A stretch of 64,000 bases of DNA, taken from Trichomonas vaginalis G3. Lineage: Eukaryota > Parabasalia > Trichomonadida > Trichomonadidae. The notes under the pieces were generated by a model. That model worked only from the letters and a program-made list of their open reading frames with translations. It had not been told where the DNA came from and searched no databases. A program made the translations under genes and the position numbers. The DNA lies in the NCBI RefSeq assembly GCF_026262505.1, contig NC_067208.1, positions 11,479,962-11,543,961 on the forward strand. Direction: 5' to 3'. This document shows positions 53,310 to 61,806 of this stretch, one piece after another (position 1 is the first letter of the stretch; each line of letters starts with the position of its first letter).

Positions 53310-53525
53310 TTAGTCTTCATATGGATATTTTACAACAATTCCCCAATGTATAAACTTTTCATACGCTTTTTCATAAGCTTTATATACCTTCAGAAATTTT
53401 GCATAATCTTTAGAAGCATTTAGATATTGTTTAAATGCTTTGTATGTCTTCAGAAATTTTGCATAATCTTTTACATGTTGTTCGTTCTCTTCTTCTGTCA
53501 TGAGTTCCGAATATTCTAAATTCAT
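53310..53525 (-). CDS. Polinton gene, small repeat protein
   Basis: 71 residues with an internal duplication: KDYAKFLKTYKAFKQYL and KDYAKFLKVYKAYEKAY. The DNA repeats near 53386 and 53446 match over some 30 bases, so the duplication is recent. Helical, Lys/Tyr-rich, unknown role. It is convergent with the 52818 gene. Confidence 0.5.
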   Translation of the reverse strand: MNLEYSELMTEEENEQHVKDYAKFLKTYKAFKQYLNASKDYAKFLKVYKAYEKAYEKFIHWGIVVKYPYED

Positions 53526-53626
53526 GTTCTTTCATATGAGATAAAATTTTATAAAAAAATAAAATTAGCTTAGATTTTTTTATTCTTCCTCTTTGAAGTT
53601 GTCGAAATATTCTGTTATCTTTTCCT

Positions 53627-54406
53627 TCAGTAGCGGTAAGTCTTCTTTGAAGGTAAGTATTGTACAACCTTTGATGTCATAGTGTGTTTGAGGAAGAGTA
53701 TTTTGACAATTTCCTTTATTTGCTCATTCGGTGTCATTGAAATCGGTAAGTTTTCACGATAGAACCAGTTTCTGTCAGATTTGTAAATCTTAGCAAGGTC
53801 GTAAAAGCTTTTGTTGTTTCTTCTGACTAAATGCAACATAACCATATCTCTATCTTCTTCTTTCTCCAACTCTTCAGCGTAAATCATATACTTATAACTC
53901 TTTTCCTTTCCTTTTGGTACCGAACGTGGTATTCTTTTCTGTATGCTTTTGTCTTTGGATTCAATGACTTCATCTTTTGCTTGAAGTTTCTTTTCCATCT
54001 CTCCACGTTCTGCTTTATATAGTTCATCTAACATCATGAAAATATAACAAGCATAACGAGGTGAAGCCCACATTGCTACAGCATTTACAAGAAGTCTATG
54101 AACATAATAACCTTTCAAACCAGGTGCCAAATTCTTGCGATTTTCGTACGGAATCTCTTCCCTCGGTTTTCCGAGGGAAGCAATCATATGAGGAAATTCT
54201 TCTAAAAGTTCTTTTGCCTGTTGGTTTTCAAACCAATGATATGCTTGCTTTGTAGAAAGAAGAGCATTCATTATACTTTGCATTTGGTACATGTCATCTT
54301 TGACTGAACGAATGAGTCTCAATTGTTTGTTATACTGTATGTATTCGTATTCTTCATTTATGGCTTCATGAACGATAGCAGTTGTTGTGTTCTCTGTTGT
54401 TGACAT
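53627..54406 (-). CDS. Polinton KilA-N domain protein
   Basis: About 260 residues from ATG 54406. An N-terminal segment, then a KilA-N core with the GYYVHRLLVNAVAMWASPRY signature and AxxIxxxLDELY helix (about residues 110-150), a Lys/Glu coiled coil, and a C-terminal domain of the type that often follows KilA-N in large DNA viruses (YKMIYAEELEKEEDRD, then VRRNNKSFYDLAKIY). KilA-N is a DNA-binding fold of phages and nucleocytoplasmic viruses; a regulatory role is inferred. The exact C-terminus is uncertain. Its upstream region resembles that of 54497-55108. Confidence 0.75.
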   Translation of the reverse strand: MSTTENTTTAIVHEAINEEYEYIQYNKQLRLIRSVKDDMYQMQSIMNALLSTKQAYHWFENQQAKELLEEFPHMIASLGKPREEIPYENRKNLAPGLKGYYVHRLLVNAVAMWASPRYACYIFMMLDELYKAERGEMEKKLQAKDEVIESKDKSIQKRIPRSVPKGKEKSYKYMIYAEELEKEEDRDMVMLHLVRRNNKSFYDLAKIYKSDRNWFYRENLPISMTPNEQIKEIVKILFLKHTMTSKVVQYLPSKKTYRY

Positions 54407-54496
54407 ATCTGTCTTTACATACAAAATAAAAAAATAAATAAAAATAAAATTAGCGTTATTTTTTCTATCTTTCACAAAAGACCAAAAATAAACGCT

Positions 54497-55108
54497 TTAC
54501 ATGTATTTTTCAGCAACTTCGTCAAATAATTTTATAGCTTTATCTATCTCATCTACTTCAAACGTTTCTTTACCTTTTATGGGAGCACCATACATTTTCT
54601 CAAACTTTTCGAGTAGTTCTGTTTCTGCGGCTCTCATATCATTAACGAACACAACCTTGACTCTATTGACTGTACTGTCATATCTTTGAGTTATATTATA
54701 TGTCCTTCCTATCTTATATCTTTTTGTGTTGAAGTCCTTCGGTTTCTGAACGATGTAAAGTAAGCCTTCACTGCAACGTTCCGTATCGAATGAACCATAA
54801 GTTATGAAGTTATATCCAACAACTGGGTCAATCCATAACAAAACTATTGGTATAAGACTTTTGTCGATGAGATATGCTGTAGTTCCATAGAATCTTACTG
54901 ATATCATAAGCTCAGGATTTCTTGTCAAAATTTTCTGAGTTGAAGCATTTCTAACCCAGTCGTGTGTTTTCTTTCCAGATGGAAATATAATGTCTGACAA
55001 AGAATATTTGTTGTATTTCTTTGAGTATCTTACGTTTAAATCACCTATTCTAACCAATTTGGTGTCATTGTCTATCTTTCTAACTGTTTCAAACTCAATG
55101 TTTGACAT
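54497..55108 (-). CDS. Polinton KilA-N plus T5orf172 (GIY-YIG-like) protein
   Basis: 203 residues from ATG 55108. The N-terminal half fits a KilA-N fold (KYNKYSLSDIIFPSG, HDWVRNAST, then IPIVLLWIDPVVGYNF). The C-terminal half has the T5orf172/MUG113 pattern related to GIY-YIG nucleases: GLLYIVQKP, YKIGRTYNITQRYDS, AAETELLEKFEK. This fusion is known in DNA viruses and phages; here it is on a eukaryotic transposon. A DNA-binding, possibly DNA-cleaving, regulator is inference. Looks whole. Confidence 0.72.
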   Translation of the reverse strand: MSNIEFETVRKIDNDTKLVRIGDLNVRYSKKYNKYSLSDIIFPSGKKTHDWVRNASTQKILTRNPELMISVRFYGTTAYLIDKSLIPIVLLWIDPVVGYNFITYGSFDTERCSEGLLYIVQKPKDFNTKRYKIGRTYNITQRYDSTVNRVKVVFVNDMRAAETELLEKFEKMYGAPIKGKETFEVDEIDKAIKLFDEVAEKYM

Positions 55109-55220
55109 ATATGTCTTTACATACAAAATAAAAAAATAAATAAAAATAAAACTAACTTTATTTTTTCTGTCTTAAGGAAATTCACGATTTTTGTTGCTGA
55201 ATTCAGCAAAAATATATTTT

Positions 55221-55268
55221 AGGGTAGATGGTTAGATCTAACCTCATTTCTACCCTCTTTTCTACCCC
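55221..55268 (-). repeat. AGATCT palindromic module, GGTTAG flavour
   Basis: On the minus strand: GGGTAGAAAAGA and GGGTAGAAATGA units, the perfect palindrome GGTTAGATCTAACC (55230-55243), ATCTACCCTAAAA, then TATATTTTTG. It lies just past the 3' end of the gene at 55276. Confidence 0.75.
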
Positions 55269-55275
55269 AGTTATT

Positions 55276-56214
55276 TTATAAGCGTTTTACATGGTAAACG
55301 TTATGAATTCGTGAGACTTTAAACAGTTTTGTAGCTTCTATTTCTTCTTTTAGTACATCGAATGTTTTAACAATGCCGAAAGTTTCTTTATATTTCTTCT
55401 TGACGTCAGATAGAAGGAAATCGTCAGCAGTTGGATAGTTTTTGTTCAGAAATTCTAACATGTCCATTTTATCTTCTGCTGGTTTTTCTGCTTCTTTCTT
55501 TAAGTCTGCATAGTCGTTTCTCATACGTTCTATCTCTTTGACGGAGTAGTTATATCTCCTCATTGCTGCTTTACATTTAGAACATTGCGGGTTCATTTTT
55601 GCGTTATACATTGAAATAAAACCGGCTAAAACAACTAAAGCGTCAATTGCTCTCTTCATCTCAAACATAGCGGGTCTTATTTGTTTGTTCCATACCTTAC
55701 CTCTTCTATCTTTATCTCTTATCTGCCATACACATTCAGCAACTAACGAAACAAAGTTGTCGTAGGTCTTAAATTCTTCAGATTTATATATGTCAGAAAC
55801 ATTCTTATATACCATGTCGCAATCTTTGTCCATAACCTTATGGTTGCAATGAAATCCTAGAAACTCATAGTTTACCTTTCGTATGAACTTCTTTATTTCT
55901 ACTGAGTCAGTTGCTTTGACTTCAATTTCATCGAATTCAGGAATAGTGAGTTTTTGTTGTTGGATTTCAGGTAGTTTGGGTAAATGGTCGATGAGGTCCT
56001 GCATTTCATAAAGATACTGTTCATTTGTTTCATCTTTCACACTACAGTCTAAATTACTTGTTAAAAGTTCTTGCTTTATCTTCTGGATTTCTGTTTCAAA
56101 AGTATATGAAGAAGGAATGAAGCTTTTCATTTCTACTAACATAGATGTTGGATTCATGACTAACGAGTTTGGTGCTGTTGTTTGAATTGTTGTTGTGCCG
56201 ATTGTTGAAATCAT
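55276..56214 (-). CDS. Polinton gene, unknown (312 residues)
   Basis: A soluble protein. The N-terminal 90 residues are Thr/Gln/Glu-rich and probably partly disordered. The middle has an FLGFHCNHKVMDKDCDM segment with Cys and His, and a later CSKCKAAMRRYNYS could make a small metal site. A charged helical region follows, with a C-terminal alpha/beta part. No family recognised. The start region with its T-rich promoter is duplicated at about 56569-56655 without a gene behind it. Looks whole. Confidence 0.6.
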   Translation of the reverse strand: MISTIGTTTIQTTAPNSLVMNPTSMLVEMKSFIPSSYTFETEIQKIKQELLTSNLDCSVKDETNEQYLYEMQDLIDHLPKLPEIQQQKLTIPEFDEIEVKATDSVEIKKFIRKVNYEFLGFHCNHKVMDKDCDMVYKNVSDIYKSEEFKTYDNFVSLVAECVWQIRDKDRRGKVWNKQIRPAMFEMKRAIDALVVLAGFISMYNAKMNPQCSKCKAAMRRYNYSVKEIERMRNDYADLKKEAEKPAEDKMDMLEFLNKNYPTADDFLLSDVKKKYKETFGIVKTFDVLKEEIEATKLFKVSRIHNVYHVKRL

Positions 56215-56297
56215 GTCTTTTATACAAAATAAAAAAAAAATAAAAAAATAAAACTAACTTTATTTTTTATTTCGGGAAAATTCATGAAAATTCAAGA

Positions 56298-56345
56298 GGT
56301 GAAAAAAGAGGTGAAAAAACAGGTGAGATCTCACCTCTTCACCTA
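56298..56345 (+). repeat. AGATCT palindromic module, GGTGA flavour
   Basis: Two GAGGTGAAAAAA units, the palindrome GGTGAGATCTCACC (56322-56335), CTTCACCTAAA, then TTTATTTTTGG. Nearly identical to the module at 1321-1395 in the other Polinton. Confidence 0.78.
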
Positions 56346-56425
56346 AACTTTATTTTTGGGTCCTTTACACTCATTACGAAGAAGTCTTGACAAAACATTT
56401 ACGAAGAAGTCATGACAAATTCAAG

Positions 56426-56473
56426 AGGTTAGAAAAGAGGGTAGAAAACAGGTTAGATCTAACCATCTACCCG
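56426..56473 (+). repeat. AGATCT palindromic module, GGTTAG flavour
   Basis: GGTTAGAAAAGA and GGGTAGAAAACA units, the palindrome GGTTAGATCTAACC (56451-56464), ATCTACCC. Only about 125 bp from the GGTGA-flavour module, so both flavours coexist in one spacer. Confidence 0.75.
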
Positions 56474-56523
56474 ACATTCTCGTCAAATACAAAAAATGAC
56501 ACTTTTTCATTAGATAACTGTTA

Positions 56524-56561
56524 TTTTTTGACGAAGTGAAGATTGACACTTCGTCAAAAAA
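56524..56561. terminator. Perfect 15-bp hairpin
   Basis: TTTTTTGACGAAGTG, an 8-base loop, and its exact complement ending in AAAAAA. It looks like a simple transcription-end or processing hairpin, but the role is not shown by the sequence. Confidence 0.4.
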
Positions 56562-56568
56562 ATCCCTG

Positions 56569-56655
56569 AAATCATGTCTTTACATACAAAAAATACAAAA
56601 TAAATAAAATAAAACTAACTTTATTTTTTATTTCGGGAAAATTCATGAAAATTCA
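56569..56655 (-). promoter_or_regulatory. Duplicated promoter/start region without gene
   Basis: This copies the block at about 56207-56292: the start-codon context GAAATCATGTCTTT, a run of A/T ending in ATAAAACTAACTTTATTTTT, then ATTTCGGGAAAATTCATG. In the first copy it precedes the gene at 55276-56214; here no gene follows. Confidence 0.55.
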
Positions 56656-56657
56656 AG

Positions 56658-56766
56658 AGGGTAGAAATGAGGGTAGAAATGAGGGTAGAAATGAGGGTAG
56701 AAATGAGGGTAGAAATGAGGGTAGAAATGAGGGTAGAAATGAGGTTAGATCTAACCATCTACCCTA
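56658..56766 (+). repeat. AGATCT palindromic module with seven 12-bp units
   Basis: Seven exact tandem copies of AGGGTAGAAATG, then the palindrome GGTTAGATCTAACC (56743-56756), ATCTACCCTAAA and TTATTTTTGG. It lies downstream of the integrase gene. Confidence 0.85.
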
Positions 56767-56889
56767 AACATTATTTTTGGTCATGGACTTCGTCCTCGCC
56801 GCTTTGCGTCTTTATGTTAAAATAAATGGTACCATTAATAATTTCATGACTGTTCTCGTTCATGTCTGATTTACATCCAACGAAAAAGT

Positions 56890-57975
56890 TTAGAAGAATT
56901 TTCTTATTCTTTCTGGCATATTTTTGTCTTTCCAGTACTCCCGCTCTAATGGTCCCAGATGTGTTGGCTTCGACTCTCTCAAGTTCTTAGATGGTATAAC
57001 ATCTTCAACGCCTCCTTCATATCTTACTTTATAAGTGTCATCGTTTGTGTTATAGCCAAGTATTTCAATAACCACTCCTCGCTTTGCTTCGTCAATGGTT
57101 TCAGCAAGTTTGCCATTACTACTTTCGACTAATTTATGTCGAGGGTAAAACGCAATAGAGTCGTCGGCAGCTTTTATAAGATATCCATTACCTTGCGTAG
57201 AGTCTACGATATAATAATTTCGACTTAACCTTAAACGTTTCTTTGTCAACGGTTTGTCGTCAAGAACTACACGAACTTTTGTACCAGGAATGAGGGTAAA
57301 TTGTGTTGAATTTCTGATATTTTGTGTTTGGCTTCGTTTCTTTTGTATATACTTTTCTTCTTGTTGTTGTGTCATTGAATTTGGTGTATGTCCTGTTGTA
57401 GAATTTGTTGAGGAATTATATACTTCGAGAAAATGTTTCATTGTTTCTTCGGTAAAGTCTCGCTCTTGATTTAAATCTCTGAGCGTTCTTATGAAGCGAT
57501 TAATGATACCTAAAATATTATGGTTATGGTCTTCAGTAGTGTAGTGAGTTATGTTATGCTTAATGAGAAATTCTGTGATTTCGTTGCTGAGGTATGCACT
57601 GTCTTGGTCTGATGTTAAAGTACTTGGGTTATGTTCTGCTACAAACTTTTGTAAAACTCTTAACACTTCACGAGTTCCTTTATTTCTCATTATATACGCA
57701 AAAGCTTTGCGAGTGTTAACATTTATGAAGATGAGGAATGGTTTATGTCCTCCTTTTCTGCTTTGAATGAGAGTGTCAAATTGGTATGCGTCAGGAGCGT
57801 TGGAGTAAATTGGTAAAAAGTAGTCGTAAGGGTTTATTTTTGTTTGATGTACAACATTTTTGTCAAAGAACCTTTTCACTTCAGCTCTGTTAGTAAATCC
57901 CCAACTCTTTGCAGCTTCATTGAATTTTTTAAATGACCTCCATGGATGTTGTTCGAATACTTCTTTCAAGCTCAT
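56890..57975 (-). CDS. Polinton retrovirus-like integrase (c-integrase)
   Basis: 361 residues. After a helical N-terminal part comes the rve catalytic core: YQFDTLIQSRKGGHKPFLIF (first Asp near residue 47), LTSDQDSAYLS (near 118), and HNILGIINRFIRTLRD (near 155). A C-terminal chromo/Tudor-like segment (EILGYNTNDDTYKVRYEGG) probably reads chromatin. This is the integrase that defines Polintons and joins their ends to target DNA with a short target duplication. Looks whole. Confidence 0.88.
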   Translation of the reverse strand: MSLKEVFEQHPWRSFKKFNEAAKSWGFTNRAEVKRFFDKNVVHQTKINPYDYFLPIYSNAPDAYQFDTLIQSRKGGHKPFLIFINVNTRKAFAYIMRNKGTREVLRVLQKFVAEHNPSTLTSDQDSAYLSNEITEFLIKHNITHYTTEDHNHNILGIINRFIRTLRDLNQERDFTEETMKHFLEVYNSSTNSTTGHTPNSMTQQQEEKYIQKKRSQTQNIRNSTQFTLIPGTKVRVVLDDKPLTKKRLRLSRNYYIVDSTQGNGYLIKAADDSIAFYPRHKLVESSNGKLAETIDEAKRGVVIEILGYNTNDDTYKVRYEGGVEDVIPSKNLRESKPTHLGPLEREYWKDKNMPERIRKFF

Positions 57976-58015
57976 TTATGTAAAGTTAAAGATTTCATTC
58001 TAGGCTCAAGCGCGT

Positions 58016-59365
58016 TCATTGAACTCTATACCATGCGAATATAGTCACAAATGGTGGCATATAATCTTCACCCGAGCCTGTTGGATTTGTTGTGAAAGTA
58101 TGTGAATGATTTCCTCCTGGTTCAGTTGGTCGAAAAGTCTTTTTTGCTGAATGGTTATAATCTGGAGATAAAACGTCATTGCCAGCATAATATTCTGAGT
58201 TGTATAATGGATGGTCTCTTAATGAGTGGCTATGGTCGCCAGAAAAGTTTGTAGTTCCTGTATGAGTGTGCGCAGGTAAGTTTGCTTCAGTAATTTTCTT
58301 CGAACCCCCTGTTTGCTTTGAAGAGTTAGCACAGTATAAGAATTTGTCAACTATTTGTTCCCATGCACCAAAACCTAAAACTGTTTCTGGATTTGTTGAG
58401 TTCATTGACGTATAAATAGAACCTATAGGATATAATGTTTGAAGTATTTCTGTCTTTAATGTTTGAAGCTCTGTTTTGTCTGCTTTCTTATCTAACATTG
58501 TTGGTAGTTCATATGCTTCAAAGTTTCTGGCATGATCTTCGATATTCCTGCAACTCTTATCTAAATTGTTAAGAGTATCTTTTACGCTTGTACTTGGATT
58601 TTCTAATGGTGCACTTGAACCAAGGTCAAAGTTCAATATTATGTCGTCTGCTCTAACAGTAGTGAAGGATTCATGTGTATGGTTCTTGTCGGCTTTACTA
58701 TTTAATGTAGCTTGAAGTTCATTTATATCGGAGATATTGTGTTTATGAGATTTCAAAACTTTGTTCATTGCTTCAAGTTCATTTTTGTCCGCTTTACTTT
58801 TAATAGCATCTTCAAAAGTTATTTTTGCCTTAACTCTCAAAGTAAATCTTGGTTCAACTAGTACACCGTTAACATTGAAAGTAGAGGCATAAATTTCACC
58901 GGTATAACCAAATGCTTCTGGTGCTTTAGCTACGTCATACTGTACAGTACAGCTTATGTCATAACCTTTAGCACGAATGTATTTATATCTTCTTTCATTA
59001 ACATTTTTTGTCTTCGCTTCATCACTTCGTGTTAAATATCCATGATAGTCCGTTATAATCTGTTCATCTGAACTTATATAATGAACATGGTTCTTGTCCG
59101 CTTTACTATTTAATGTAGCTTGAAGTTCATTTATATCGGAGATATTGTGTTTATGAGATTTCAAAACTTTGTTCATTGCGTCAAGTTCATTTTTGTCCGC
59201 TTTACTATTTAATGTAGCTTGAAGTTCATTTATATCGGAGATATTGTGTTTATGTTCTTTATCTGCTTTTTCGGCTAATTTCTCTTCTATCTCATTTATT
59301 TCAAGTTCATGCCTACCACCACCTCCCGAAGAAGTATTTTTCTTCAGCTCTTGAAGAACATCCAC
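58016..59365 (-). CDS. Polinton phage-tail-fibre-like protein
   Basis: About 450 residues; the true N-terminus may lie slightly upstream. The shaft carries repeats HKHNISDINELQATLNSKAD (three or four copies), spaced by Lys/Asn-rich linkers. The C-terminal domain has the collar/fibre-tip pattern of phages: YPIGSIYTSMNSTNPETVLG, GAWEQIVDKFLYC, TGGSKKI, NLPAHTHTG, GDHSHS, GGNHSHTF and MPPFVTIFAWYRVQ. The His-x-His motifs typically hold metal in trimeric fibres. A receptor-binding spike on a Polinton particle is inference. Looks whole. Confidence 0.8.
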   Translation of the reverse strand: MDVLQELKKNTSSGGGGRHELEINEIEEKLAEKADKEHKHNISDINELQATLNSKADKNELDAMNKVLKSHKHNISDINELQATLNSKADKNHVHYISSDEQIITDYHGYLTRSDEAKTKNVNERRYKYIRAKGYDISCTVQYDVAKAPEAFGYTGEIYASTFNVNGVLVEPRFTLRVKAKITFEDAIKSKADKNELEAMNKVLKSHKHNISDINELQATLNSKADKNHTHESFTTVRADDIILNFDLGSSAPLENPSTSVKDTLNNLDKSCRNIEDHARNFEAYELPTMLDKKADKTELQTLKTEILQTLYPIGSIYTSMNSTNPETVLGFGAWEQIVDKFLYCANSSKQTGGSKKITEANLPAHTHTGTTNFSGDHSHSLRDHPLYNSEYYAGNDVLSPDYNHSAKKTFRPTEPGGNHSHTFTTNPTGSGEDYMPPFVTIFAWYRVQ

Positions 59366-59504
59366 TTCACCATCTTTGGTGTCAATAATGAGACTTTGAG
59401 TTAAAACCTTTCCTGTCTTAATGGATGTTTGTAAAACTTCTTTTCACCGTGTTCGGGGTCATGGTCGTCATCATATCTTGTGAAATCAGAGATGTTGTCA
59501 TACA

Positions 59505-60825
59505 TTAAGCATATTCTGTCTCAAAAGTTCTGCTATTTGAAACTGGAACGAAAGAATATACAGAACTTTCATCATCTCCTAAAGTCAAGTCTGCTTTCTT
59601 AAGTATTTCTTGAATGTATGCAATGAGAACAGAGTACCTTGGAAAATATTCGAACAATATTTCATTAGCTGTTGGTTTTGGTGGTTCTTCTGGAGTTTCT
59701 GTTGTTTCAGTTCCTTCTGTAGGTTCTGTTGGAGTTTCTGCATCTCTTGACTTCAATGCTCTTGCTCTCAAAGACCTAAATGTTAGAGCACCGGGTTTTA
59801 CAAAGGACTTTATAAATGCTTTAATAGTTCCTGGTAAGTTATTGTTAGCATTAAGTAAGTTCCTTATGCTTCCATCATGTACGTCCATAGCACTATGTAA
59901 AAAATCTATACTTTTCTTGTAGTCAGCAATAGACTGACTGTGATTTTTTAAAGATTTGTCAATACCTTTAAGCCAATCTTCATGCATGTCTGATACTGAG
60001 CCAAGAATATCATTTGCTTCCTTTAGTGTATTTTTGTGCTTGTCGTAAAGTATCCAATCCCGTACGTGCATTGTTTGCTATACGTCTTACAGTATCTATT
60101 TGACTCCTTGTTTCTTGCATCCAACCAGATAAAGTTTTAATAGTATCCGAACCATTTGAAATGAAGTTCAAAGCATTTTTAACGTCATCTAAGCTTCTTC
60201 ACCAAGTACTGCCCATATCTTTCCGATTTGGTATTGAAGAACTCCATATGAAGCAGCTTAAACCAGTATTTATAAGGTCCATATCCATGATTTAGCAGTT
60301 TTTCCATCCTTTCCATCCAAACCGTTTTCGCCTTGAGGTCCTTGAATTCCTTGAATTCCTTGTATTCCTTTATTCCTTGTGGTCCTGTGGTCCGGTGTCA
60401 CCCTTCTCTCCTTTCAGTTCATCTTTATGTTCGTTATAATATTCTAATGTCATAAGGTGTACATCATTACTGCTACCAGCAACGCCAAGAATTTGTTTCT
60501 CATTCATGACTAAATTCTTTAAGCATTTAATGTTGTCGTCAAATCGAAAGCTCTTTAACAATTCAATGAGAACATTTAATACTTTCACTAATGAGGCATC
60601 TACTGTAGAATTTATATATTGACCGTTCCATCATTTATGAAGGAACTTACTTATTGTAATGAATGGGTCATAAGTGTTTAAAAGTATCGAAATCAATGAT
60701 TTTTTAGTTTTTCCATCGTCAATGACTAAATCATTGCCTTCAATGGTTAAAGTTGAGTTTTCGTTTACTAGTTCATGTGCTCTTCTTGCTTCATTTGTTT
60801 CATACGCATATGCAGCAATAGTCAT
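59505..60825 (-). pseudogene. Polinton collagen-like/coiled-coil region (broken)
   Basis: Minus-strand coding character through the whole stretch: a helical part near 59750-60070, an extended Thr/Glu/Pro part near 59680-59760, a collagen-like Gly-x-y stretch near 60290-60420 (GEKGDTGP and runs of Gly-Ile-Gln), and a domain near 60640-60820. Collagen-like shafts are common in virus fibres. The region is broken, with several breaks, and may be one or two former genes; it is treated as a fossil. It stands next to the fibre-like gene and may share its role. Confidence 0.55.
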
Positions 60826-61023
60826 ATTTTAATGAGAATAAAATGTTGTTCTATTTGCAAAGTACAGACCAAACGAATACGGACAAGTAAAGCTACAAAC
60901 AACTTAGTCTTCAGAATGAAGCACTTGCTTTCAGAGTTGTTGACTTCAATACTATCGCAACTTTTGTCATAACAGATGAAACAGATTTCATAGAGATTGA
61001 AATAGATGACAAAAGAAGTGTTT
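60826..61023 (+). pseudogene. Polinton small gene remnant
   Basis: Plus-strand coding character (FRVVDFNTIATFVITDETDF) with no full frame. Broken, about one break. Unknown. Confidence 0.35.
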
Positions 61024-61134
61024 ATAACATTTCCTAACAGAGCAGAGTATAGAATAGATAAATTGCTGGATGTCATAGATACTCTCATAAATGAAGAAAC
61101 TATTGACAACATAGATGTCGAAACTCTCTTCTGA
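61006..61134 (+). CDS. Polinton very small gene (42 residues)
   Basis: ATG at 61006, opening MTKEVFITFPNRAEYRIDKL and ending NIDVETLF, a plausible compact helical protein. It overlaps the start of the next gene by 20 nt, as in compact viral genomes. Unknown function. Confidence 0.4.
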   Translation: MTKEVFITFPNRAEYRIDKLLDVIDTLINEETIDNIDVETLF

Positions 61135-61606
61135 GGGAACATTGAAGTTCAGTAGCAAGAAAGAGTTCAAGATAACACGAATGAGTCATAGAGTTCAACT
61201 TCTTTTGGGTGCATACCATATGACATTTCCTTTGAAAAGTGTTGACAAAACGATTGAGATGAAATCTGTTCCATACGTATGTTATGGCAATTGTTTGTAC
61301 ATTGAGTCAAAAATAGCTAATGTCACAGGTATTTCAGGAGTTAATAGTAAAGGTTCAGTAGAATATAAGTCTTTCTGTTATGCAGTCAATTCAATGTTCA
61401 TTCCAAACGTTCCTGTCATAGCAACTCATTTAGGTAAATGGGTTCGCATTAGTCCTCATAATTTGAAAGACATGCAATTCAGACTTGTTGACTTTCAAGG
61501 AGAGCCTGTAGAACTGAAGGCACCAGTGCGAATGACTGTTGAAGTTGACTTTTTAGAAAATATTAAATGCAACAGCTTACAAGAGAACTCAGAGCTAAAA
61601 ATATAA
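61115..61606 (+). CDS. Polinton gene, beta-rich (163 residues)
   Basis: Starts with ATG 61115 inside the end of the previous small frame. Beta-strand-rich (VQLLLGAYHMTFPL, VPYVCYGNCLYIESK, VPVIATHLGKWVRIS), with no membrane segment. It could be a jelly-roll structural protein, but this is unproven. The 3' end overlaps the next gene by 40 nt. Looks whole. Confidence 0.55.
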   Translation: MSKLSSEGTLKFSSKKEFKITRMSHRVQLLLGAYHMTFPLKSVDKTIEMKSVPYVCYGNCLYIESKIANVTGISGVNSKGSVEYKSFCYAVNSMFIPNVPVIATHLGKWVRISPHNLKDMQFRLVDFQGEPVELKAPVRMTVEVDFLENIKCNSLQENSELKI

Positions 61607-61806
61607 AGTATGAATGTTATGTATTAGGTCATGAACTTTGGTTGTTGCTGTTTGATGAAACAAATGAGTTAGTTATGTCAGTCAAGAGAACAGAAAAATA
61701 TTGTGTTAGTGAAAACTGCACCAAGTCAATAAGATTAGGTTTGCATTATGAAGATGAGTTCGATACTGTTGAAGAAGTTTTGGATAGATATTACAAATTG
61801 CTTTAA
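61567..61806 (+). CDS. Polinton small gene (79 residues)
   Basis: Compact alpha/beta protein (YECYVLGHELWLLLFDETNE, then a helical C-terminus). It overlaps the gene before it and abuts the convergent gene at 61803. Unknown. Confidence 0.5.
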   Translation: MQQLTRELRAKNIKYECYVLGHELWLLLFDETNELVMSVKRTEKYCVSENCTKSIRLGLHYEDEFDTVEEVLDRYYKLL

